NCBI RefSeq assembly: GCF_029873635.1 | Contig: NC_080419.1 | Span: 71,485,097-71,549,096 of the forward strand | DNA: 64,000 bases | Source of the DNA: Malania oleifera | Lineage: Eukaryota > Streptophyta > Magnoliopsida > Santalales > Ximeniaceae | Reading direction: 5' to 3' | Part shown: in pieces, positions 57,091-64,000 of the stretch | How positions within the stretch are numbered: position 1 is the first letter of the stretch | Layout: every line of letters begins with the position of its first letter | Position numbers and translations under genes: made by a program | The notes under the pieces: model-generated | Database searches by the model: none | Told to the model about the DNA's origin: nothing | The model's input: the letters and a program-made list of their open reading frames with translations, nothing else

Positions 57091-58149
57091 CTGTAGTTTA
57101 ATTTTCTATACTTCACTTGTTTTTTAAAATATTAGCAATAAATGGGCCATTAGAGTTCAATGTTGACAATAGATATTACATTCATAATTGCTTTGCATGT
57201 TTCCTTTTAAAAAATTATCTATAGTCATTTTTACCCAATAAAATAGAGATAGAGTTGAGCATATGAAAAGTTAGGTAAAAAATACACAAGGAAAATGGAG
57301 GCAGCCCAAAGCGGTTGATTGGCCATTCTTGGGTGGCCCCTTTCCCTCCATCTATTGTTTGGCGCCACCAATGGGCGATCAACTAGCTCATATAGGTGGT
57401 CTACCAATCTAGGGAAATTTTGAATTTTTGAGTTGTTTGCTCATGATTGTTGAGAGATTTGGACATGTCACATGTCCACATGGTAGATAATGACATTGAC
57501 AATTGGTGGTTAACAGTTGGTGTTTGTTAGTTTAAATTTGAATTTTCAAAATTCAAATTCAAAAGCCTTTTCCCAACATCCCATTGGAGATATATAAATA
57601 GACCTCTTGATAGGGAGATGAAGGCATGTCCAAGTGGGTGTAAGGAAAAAAATTAAGTGTTTTCGCGTACTTTCCTAGGGATAAATAAGGGGTTTATTAA
57701 ATGTTTGAAAGGTGAAACTCATGTCTGTCATTGTTCGTTGGTGTATATAGGGAGTAAATCAAAGTGATATTGTCCACCACTTGATCTATAGATGTATTCT
57801 TCAATAAGGTCACTACCTAACCTTCTAATCGATTCATTTTCAAAGGTTTATGAAAGTATTGTATAGAAAATCATGTTAGTGTGTTTTAGAATGCACTAGT
57901 TCAATTATTCATGATTTCTTCATTTACATATATCGATTTGTCAAATTTTGCATGTTGGCGATCGATTGGCTTGCAGGCACAGTCAACGATCCCTTGATAG
58001 TTCGAAAAAGTAGTTGTTAAGCAACCATACGATTAATCGCTTTTCACAAAATGTCAACCACCAGATCTTGAAAGTGCAAAATTTTACTCTTTTTCATGAT
58101 ATTCTCCAAGAATTTAAATATTTTTTTAGCATATGCATTCATTAGAGTG
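57091..58149. other. Spacer between LTR-like repeats, with a TATA box
   Basis: It contains GGTTGATTGGCC (57314) and GGGCGATCAACTAGC (57375), then TATATAAATA at 57591-57600 about 180 bp later. GGTCACTACC-like text and CAGTCAACGATCCC (57979) follow. No gene. The order of motif then TATA box recalls the LTR promoters elsewhere in the window. Confidence 0.4.
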
Positions 58150-58886
58150 TATTTAGTGGAGTCTCGATACTATTTTATCGTGGGTTTGTGGTTTTCCATA
58201 AAATAAAATAAAATAAAACCAAGTTTTTTTTAATCAAGAAATGAATTGAGATGAATTTTTTTAAAGAATTTTCAAGTTTTGCAAAGTTTCAAATAAAACT
58301 TTGTTGTCACACATTCATGATATGGATTTTGGATGTTCTCTAGGACTTTTTCAAACCAGATTTCAAGGCAAGTTTATGATTTTCCCACCAAAATTCACAC
58401 ATTTTCAAGTCGAAACAAGTAAGAAACATTTTTCAAAGCAATCATCATGAAAAAATCGGAAGGTGGAAAAATGAATTTTTCTAAAAATTTAACTTGATTT
58501 CGGTCTATGTTTTATAAAGTTTTCATTAGAAAATCAATTTTCTAATCAAAAGCAAATGATCTTTCAATAAAAACTTTAAGTTTCAAAAGAATTCAAATGT
58601 TTTCAAGTTCTTTTTGTTTTTCTAAAATCATCAAAAAAATTTCTAAAAATTCTTTTTAAAAATATTTTAGTAAACTACAAGTGGCTTGATTCCTTTAATG
58701 GAGGACACTAAGGCAATCTACTTTGGTAAAATCAACCACAACTTTAAAAAGAATTTTGTCCTTCCTTTTTTTTTTTTTTTTTTTTTTTTCCTTTGTTTGT
58801 ATGTATTGTTTGAGGATTTTGAAATAGCACCCAAAAAGTAGTAAAGTTTTTTTCATTGGACCATTGCCTTTGCATAATCTCTATGA

Positions 58887-59086
58887 AATCCTTATCAAGA
58901 GGGGTTGAAGGTAGGCTTGGCAAAACAAGTCAGACTGGACGAGTCACCCATGACCCATCTGATTAAAATAGATCCGAATCTATGAAAATCCTTATCAAGA
59001 GGGGTTGAAGGTAGGCTTGGCAAAACGGTCCTGACCGAGTCACCCGTGATCCATCTGATTAAAGTAGATTTGAATCTATGAAAATC
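58887..59086. repeat. 100-bp tandem duplication across a hAT end
   Basis: Two copies start AATCCTTATCAAGAGGGG at 58887 and 58987 and include both flanking DNA and the terminal repeat. The duplication therefore happened after the element inserted. The copies differ by a few substitutions and a short gap. Confidence 0.9.
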
Positions 59087-60165
59087 AATCCAATTATAAA
59101 TTGGTCAGAACCCAAGTTCACGTGAGGTCACGTGACCCATTTACTTGAATCCTGTTTAATAAAACCCAAAACCAGAAAAGAAAACCCTAAATCTGCCCGG
59201 ATGCCTACTCCAAACTCCAGTCCTGCTGCAGCGCTGCTTCTGCTCCTCGATTCGTCATTCCCTCCTCAATCTCTCCCTCTATGACGACCCTCAGAAGCTC
59301 AAAGATCTCCAGGAAGATTATTCCAACTTCAGTAGAGAACCGCAGTTGCCATGTTAATTGAAAATTGAAATGGGTTCTGCAGCTCCTGCTGCGAGAAATA
59401 GAGAAGAAAATAATAGGGGAATGGCAGATGTCAATCTGTAAAGGCTATTTCGCGGACTTGGAAGAGCAGGGATCGACGGTGGCGATGGACATCAACGACA
59501 TCGACTCAGTGGAAATGTTCGGGGAGGGCGTCTTCCTGGTCGGCAAAATGCTTGCCGAGTCCGACTTCTTCAATTCCTTCGAAGACGACTTCGATGACAC
59601 CGACATCAACTGATATTTCTTCTTTCAACAATCGAACTGCTTCTGCTGTCGTGCTGCGCTCTTCGCCTCTTCTGCTGCGCTGCCTTCAAAACAGTGGGAA
59701 TTCTTTGTGTTTGTAAGGTTTCTGGTCTTCAAGGATAAGTGAGGTCGTGAGGATAAGGTCTTCTTTTGCTGCTGCCCGTTAGAGTTCCCAGATCCATCAT
59801 TGTTTTATTTTGCAATTTTCGCTGCTGCAATTTTGTTTGCGACATTGTGAATTTATGAATTACAGCCCAAACATTAGGGAAGGAATTTACTTTTAATTTT
59901 GTTTTCTTTATTTTCAAAATAAAATAATGTTAAAACCGAAAATTTCATGAAAAAAAAAAAAAAAAATCAAGAGAGAGATCTGGTCGGTAATTTTTTTTTG
60001 CTTTAAAATTTTAATATAAATAAATAATCTTTTTTAAACAGTTAATCCATGACTCGTCCATTTGTTAAACGGGAGGGTTAGGGTTTACATGATCGCGACC
60101 CGTTTATAACCCGACTCGATTGCGACTCGCCGGACCTTACCTGTGAACTTGTTTTGCCACCCCTA
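58912..60165. mobile_element. Pack-type hAT element carrying a gene fragment
   Basis: The terminal inverted repeats TAGGCTTGGCAAAACAAGT and (reverse complement of the right end) TAGGGGTGGCAAAACAAGT agree at 17 of 19 positions. Flanking octamers GTTGAAGG and GCTAAGGG agree at only five positions, so the target duplication is decayed or absent. The left 100 bp, with 25 bp of flank, are tandemly duplicated (58887 and 58987). No transposase is present. The centre holds a piece of a protein-coding gene (59260-59613), so this looks like gene capture by a non-autonomous hAT. Confidence 0.85.
59260..59613 (+). pseudogene. Captured host gene fragment inside hAT element
   Basis: One frame reads NLSLYDDPQKLKDLQEDYSN and FSREP before a stop. 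A second frame, 59365-59613, reads REIEKKI, then YFADLEEQGSTVAMDINDID, SVEMFGEGVFLVGKMLAESD and FFNSFEDDFDDTDIN to a stop. Within it, GMADVNL in the neighbouring frame suggests two compensating indels. The acidic C-terminus and coding-like composition contrast with the flanks. I do not recognise the parent protein; it looks like the C-terminal part of a small, acidic plant protein. Frameshifts and the missing N-terminus argue that the copy is not functional. Confidence 0.62.
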
Positions 60166-60559
60166 GCTAAGGGCTTAAACTTTGAATTTTAAAAATTAAA
60201 TTAAAAAAAAAAAAGGAAATCCGTAAGAAGCAATCAACCACCCTGGAGTTGATTGACAAATTTGACAAGGTTATTTTTATCTAATTTGCACCTTTTTTTT
60301 TCTCTCAAAATTTGCACTTTAAAACAAAAAACACACATACTAACATAAGGTAAGTAGAGGATTAGGTGCTTTAAGATAGATCTTTTAAATCCCATTTTAT
60401 GGCTTACTCCCGAACTGGATCTCTTTTGAGAAAAGTTTTGTTTTATTTTGCCTTTTCAAAACTAAAATGAAGTGGCCAGTTCGTTTATAAACAAAAAGCG
60501 TAAGTAAAGGAACCAATTCACTTTATCTATTATACTTTTCTTAAATCACCAAAATGTTG

Positions 60560-60925
60560 GCCAGAAAAATGGTTCATCTAAACCAAATATCAACATACAT
60601 ACATTACATATAGTATAAGCATGTGAATCAAAGTGGGGCAATCCTATAAGATTGTCATGTGTAGACACATTTAGAAAAGCTTTAAAATTGATGTGTCCTA
60701 ACCTCTTATGTCAAATATGCAAGTCATTTTGAATAGATAAAAAGCATTTATCCTTAGATGGTTTTACCTATGTTGTTGTCACCAAAGGTCACATACCCAT
60801 ATTCTTTAGATTGAATGGACATGAACTTAGACTTAAGAACCATTTTTCATTCCCTTGTCAACTTATTTACAAAAAGAAGAAAAAAAACAACAACTAACTT
60901 GGTACCCAATAAAAATGGGTCCATA
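60560..60925 (-). pseudogene. Ty1/copia pol scrap (protease to pre-integrase), minus strand
   Basis: On the minus strand, frames read SKFMSIQSKEYGYVTFGDNN and, further on, CFLSIQNDLHI with HKRLGHINFKALL, then HDNLIGLP. These match the segment after the protease active site and the GAG-pre-integrase HxxxGH motif of copia polyproteins, as in the copies at 3840 and 28390. Stops and shifts are frequent. It is isolated, with no LTR of matching orientation identified. Confidence 0.7.
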
Positions 60926-61189
60926 TTGATGTGTTCCTAAAATGTGTTATTTTAAGCCCCCATTTACTTATGCTTTGTTCTCATTTTCATTCTAATTATC
61001 CCTTTTTATCCTTGTTTGGAGTTACACGTGGTTTGTTCATGTTTCAGTACATTGAAACTTAAACTAAGGAGTTAAGCAATGCAATAAGCCAAGGAAGCAA
61101 TTGAGAAGCACAAGGTTCAACCAAGTCTCCAAGGCCTTTGTTTATCAAAAGCAACATGATCTTGTTCAACCATGTGGTGCGACTAGAAG

Positions 61190-61475
61190 ACACAAGGGGT
61201 GGCCAGGCCATGAAATGAAGACTCCTAAGTGTTGATTGAAGCAAAAATACTGAGAGCTTCGACTAGGGGCGCGACCAAGAGGTCTTGGGTGTGCGACTAG
61301 GTCAAGGAATGCTTTAGTTGAACCCTAGATTTTCCAGAGTATCTCGACCAGGGCGCGACTAGGAAACCTTGGAGGTGCAACCAGGTTGACTGAACACAAG
61401 TCTGACTGAAGATTTTTCCCAAGAGGTTCGACCAGGGCGCGACTAGGGGAAATCCAAGGTGCGACCAGGTCAACT
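61190..61475 (+). promoter_or_regulatory. GCGCGACTAGG/GTGCGACCAGG motif array
   Basis: About nine copies: GTGCGACTAGAAG, CTTCGACTAGGGG, GGCGCGACCAAGAG, GTGCGACTAGGTC, TCGACCAGGGCGCGACTAGG, GTGCAACCAGGTTGAC, TTCGACCAGGGCGCGACTAG and GTGCGACCAGGTCAAC. The array ends about 85 bp upstream of the TATA box at 61560. Confidence 0.6.
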
Positions 61476-61610
61476 GCCTTCGAGCCCAACAATTTGCTTT
61501 GCAAGATTTCTGCTAAAACTTTCCTAATTTGAAATTAATCACTTGAAAACCCTCTTGGGTATAAAATCAAACTTTGAATAGGTGATTAGGGTTCCCTTTT
61601 GGCTCCTCCT

Positions 61611-61870
61611 TGGTTAGTGACAGACCTAAAGTGCTAATTGGAGCCATTTAGATTAGTGTACTTCTTTCTTTCAATTTCATGTCTGGTGTGTATTTGAATT
61701 CTTCGAAGGCTTGTGACAAACTTCAGGTTTTGATTGCTGCTGCGTAGATTAGATTGGTTTCGAATTGGTTCTTTGAGGGCTTGTGACAACCCTAGAGCTC
61801 TAATTGGATCTGTAAATTAGATTGGTTCTTAGTTGTATTCTGAATAGCTAGTGACAGACCTTCAAGTTTC
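61611..61870. repeat. Degenerate ~115-bp repeat downstream of TATA box
   Basis: The phrase TAGTGACAGACC/GCTTGTGACAACCC with CTAATTGGAGCC or CTAATTGGATC and TTAGATTGGTT recurs at about 61616, 61711, 61783 and 61850. It is a loose tandem repeat in the putative transcribed part of the LTR. Confidence 0.6.
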
Positions 61871-62440
61871 AATTGATGTCATTTTAAATTACTTGCAACT
61901 TACATTGCTTTCATTTAATTTCTAAAATTTCAATACCCTACATTTAATTTCTTGCACATTTAGTTCTCAGATTGTGATGAAACCCTAGGGGATAGGAAAG
62001 CATAGCTAGGGACTCAGTCAAATGTGCGTAATAGCGTACGGTTATAAAGAGGAATCTGTATTCGCTGGATAGGGTATACTTCGATTCCTGATCGTGCTCC
62101 AGACGATTGGTGCACCCTCGCTACCCTATGCCACTCGAGTGGATTGCTTGACTATTGAACCTAATATGGATAATTGACCAGACATTGTTATCGCAAACAA
62201 CAGCCTAAGTCGGATTCATAACCAAAGACTTGCTTTCATAGTTAATTTCATTCAATTTACTTGCTTTCATAGTTTAGTCAACAAACCAAAATTCAGTCTT
62301 TTTCCTTTTGCTCAAAGCGTAGTCTACTGAACTTGGGATTAGTTAGGTTATAAATATTATCTTTGGTAGTTAAGAACTCAAGCCTTGGTGAGCCTACCAC
62401 ATATTCGTTAGAACATTAATTCTTTTGAACCCATTTTGTT

Positions 62441-62687
62441 TGCCTTTGCAAAAACATGTTGCTTTCAAAACAATTCTTTACAAGATATCCTTTTTTTTTT
62501 TTTTACGGAAAATTACATATGCATTTCCTTGAAAAATATCTCTATTTGGAAAACTTTATAATCAAGTATTTAGAGGATGAGCCAATTTCTAAGATTCTTA
62601 AAAGTCTTTAAGTACATGGTTTAACAAACAAGCTTTCAAGACTATATTTTAAATAAATAACCTAATTGTGTAGATTATCACTTCCAT
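62441..62687. other. AT-rich spacer
   Basis: It contains a T-run at about 62491-62503 and no gene. It ends with ACTTCCAT, the left target duplication of the hAT-like element that follows. Confidence 0.5.
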
Positions 62688-63223
62688 ATGAGGCTCCAAA
62701 CGAGCCGAGCTAACTTAAGCTTCAGCAAGCTCGGGCTCAACTCCACAAAGTAAGAGCTTGACTCAGGCTTGGGCTTGGCTCAAGATTAAAAATATTAGCT
62801 CAAGCTCGAGCTCAGGCTCAGCTCATTTGTAGGCTCAGGTGCTCAGGCTAAAATTTTATAAATGACCTAATAATAACAGTTTCATCTTCCTATTTTGTTT
62901 GAAATGGGATTGGTGCCTTTCTCCTTGGGTGATTAGGCCAATATTAGACTCTTGGAATTAGGCCAACTTAATGAGCCTATTAACAAGCTCATTACCGAGC
63001 TCCTTAATAAGCCTTATAAATGAGCCCATTCAAGCAAGTTATCAAGCCGCTCACAAGCCGAAATGAGTCGAGATCAGTTATGCTCACACTCAACTCATTT
63101 GCAACCCGAGTCTAAAAATTAGGCTTCAGGCTTGCTCATTTAGATAATAAATGAGCCTACATGAGCTTTAACCAAGTCGAGCTCCCGAGCCACTCATGAG
63201 CTACTTGATTCATTTGCAGTCCT
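62688..63223. mobile_element. hAT-like MITE with 8-bp target duplication
   Basis: ACTTCCAT flanks it at 62680-62687 and 63224-63231, perfect over 8 bp. Ends are imperfect inverted repeats (AGGCTCCAAACGAGCCGAG against AGGACTGCAAATGAATCAAG on the other strand). Both sides are crowded with GAGCTCGGGCTC, GAGCTCAGGCTC, AATGAGCC and AAGCTC phrases, some palindromic. No protein is encoded. Short length, no transposase and the 8-bp duplication fit a non-autonomous hAT. Confidence 0.85.
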
Positions 63224-63419
63224 ACTTCCATCACTTAAAAACTCAATTTTATTTTTAAATGTATCATTTTTATTTTTAAACTCCTTTGCTTGAGATTCAT
63301 AGTCTCTTTTAGGAAATTTGTTTTTTCATAAGTCACTTGTTTTCAAACTTTAGCTTAACAATTTGATTTTCACATATTTGTGTTGATGTTAGTTTTGATG
63401 ATTAACAAGAAGTGGTGTT

Positions 63420-63590
63420 CAAAGAATAGATTCACACAAGCTCACACACAAACTCACAAAAAGACTCTCGCATAGACTTACACAAAAATTCAAGAATAGA
63501 CTCACACACAGACTCTATAAACTCAAACACAAACTCTATAAACTCAAGCATAGACTTCGACACAAACTCCTTCACAAACGCATTATAATT
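63420..63590. repeat. CTCACACAAACTCTATAAACT-like short repeat
   Basis: Irregular units of ACTCACACACAAACTC, AGACTCACACAC and CTCTATAAACTCAA recur about eight times, spaced about 18-25 bp. Confidence 0.75.
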
Positions 63591-63717
63591 TTTACATGCA
63601 AATTACAATGCATGTTCAATCACCTTGTTGAGATTGTATGTTTTCAATTACCTCATATATTGTTGCTTAATATCTTAGATAGATTCCAAATCCTCTATGT
63701 CAAAGCTTTAACATTTA

Positions 63718-63885
63718 TACAGGGTAGCCCGATGCACAAAACTCCCATGTATGCGTGATCCGAGGAAGGGGCAGACCACAATGGGTCCATAATGTACAGT
63801 CTTATCTTAAATTTTTTCAAAAGGCTATTTTCACGCCTCGCACCCGTGACCTCGAGGTCACACAATGACAACCTTGAATTTCAAA
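63718..63885 (-). mobile_element. Au-like SINE, minus strand
   Basis: On the minus strand: TGTGACCTCGAGGTCACGGG with TGCGAGGC (an RNA polymerase III B-box region, usually GGTTCGAGxC), then GAAAATAGCCTTTTG, TGTACATTATGGACCCATTG, TGGTCTGCCCCTTCCTCGGA and TGCATCGGGCTACCC near the 3' end. This is the order of the plant Au SINE. SINEs are short non-coding elements copied by the machinery of other elements. It is diverged, and its 5' end is uncertain. Confidence 0.84.
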
Positions 63886-64000
63886 ATTGCAGAATCAAGT
63901 GAAGATTATCTAAGGACTTGAATTATCCTTCTTTGGGCACCTTTTAATAGTCAATTGCATGTGCGTAGATCCACTTACTTAATCAAGCATTAATTGTAGA

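Larger units (their letters stand above)
58150..60490. repeat. LTR-like direct repeat, right copy, split by a hAT element
   Basis: It parallels 56060-57090 and is interrupted at 58912-60165 by a hAT element. A T-run of more than 20 bases lies at about 58769-58790. Near the end GAAGTGGCCAGTTCG parallels GTGGTGACTCC of the left copy. Confidence 0.5.
60933..62440 (+). mobile_element. Probable LTR-like sequence with motif array and TATA box
   Basis: It begins about TGTTCCTAAAATGTG. It contains a repeated GCGCGACTAGG/GTGCGACCAGG motif at 61190-61475, a TATA box (TATAAAAT) at 61560-61567 and a block of three GCTTGTGACA/GCTAGTGACA units (61611-61858) within GTGAC-containing leader sequence. The arrangement matches the copia LTR promoters here, but no partner LTR, primer-binding site or clear right end is found, so the call rests on architecture. 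Confidence 0.42.
63381..64000 (+). mobile_element. Possible start of a copia-type LTR, cut by window end
   Basis: TGTTGATGTTAGTTTTGATG with ATTAACAAG resembles the opening of the copia LTRs here (TGTTGACT then TTTTGATAATGACAA). No polypurine tract precedes it, and no primer-binding site or LTR end is reached before 64000. A low-complexity CACACAAACTC repeat and a SINE lie within. Confidence 0.4.

Noticed and set aside
1..64000. Intact host protein-coding gene, tRNA, rRNA or organelle insert
   Set aside because: I found no gene with a continuous frame and recognisable product outside mobile elements, and no tRNA or rRNA sequence apart from primer-binding sites and the tRNA-derived part of the SINE.

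Overview
This window looks like heterochromatic or intergenic DNA of a flowering plant, probably a dicot. I see no intact host gene. Nearly everything recognisable is plant transposable elements: Ty1/copia and Ty3/gypsy LTR retrotransposons, one Athila-type element with a tRNA-Asp primer-binding site, hAT DNA transposons and MITEs, and an Au-like SINE. All coding regions carry stop codons, frameshifts or lost catalytic residues. The species cannot be named from the sequence. Layout: 1-2716 is the 3' end of a gypsy element (integrase tail plus 3' LTR). 2927-5530 is a broken copia gag-pol fused to the 3' part of a copia LTR. 6570-10672 is a decayed hAT region with remnants of two transposase lineages. 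11205-11470 is a gypsy gag scrap. 11868-23760 is a large LTR element without recognisable coding sequence, with a ~3.2 kb 5' LTR, a truncated 3' LTR, a 30-bp minisatellite and two inserted solo LTRs. 23761-34605 is a copia element (both LTRs, gag, protease, integrase, RT, RNase H) carrying a hAT MITE and a solo copia LTR. 34606 to about 55330 is an Athila-like element (LTR, PBS, gag) split by a 17.8 kb gypsy complex at 36730-54529. That complex has the order LTR-gag/pol-truncated LTR-gag/pol-LTR and itself holds two solo LTRs. 55584-64000 holds diverged LTR-like repeats, a Pack-hAT-type element with a captured gene fragment, a reversed copia scrap, another LTR-like region, a hAT-like MITE and an Au-like SINE. 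The insertions can be ordered from the way they interrupt one another: large non-coding LTR element, then copia, then Athila, then gypsy complex, then solo LTRs. Several insertions show target-site duplications: CTAGT, TATGT, GATAC and near-match ATAGT/ATACT for LTR elements, and AAGGACAC and ACTTCCAT for hAT-like elements. Two signals go beyond ordinary transposon decay. First, the 30-bp minisatellite at 15439-16270 encodes one small hairpin per unit, and the two arms change together between units. Second, most LTRs carry an array of short, diverged motifs, often with a GTCGAC-like core, just upstream of the TATA box. The motif differs between families (TCGTCGACGA in gypsy, GGTCGACCGAAC or GGGCGACCGAAC in copia), but the distance to the TATA box is similar within each superfamily.
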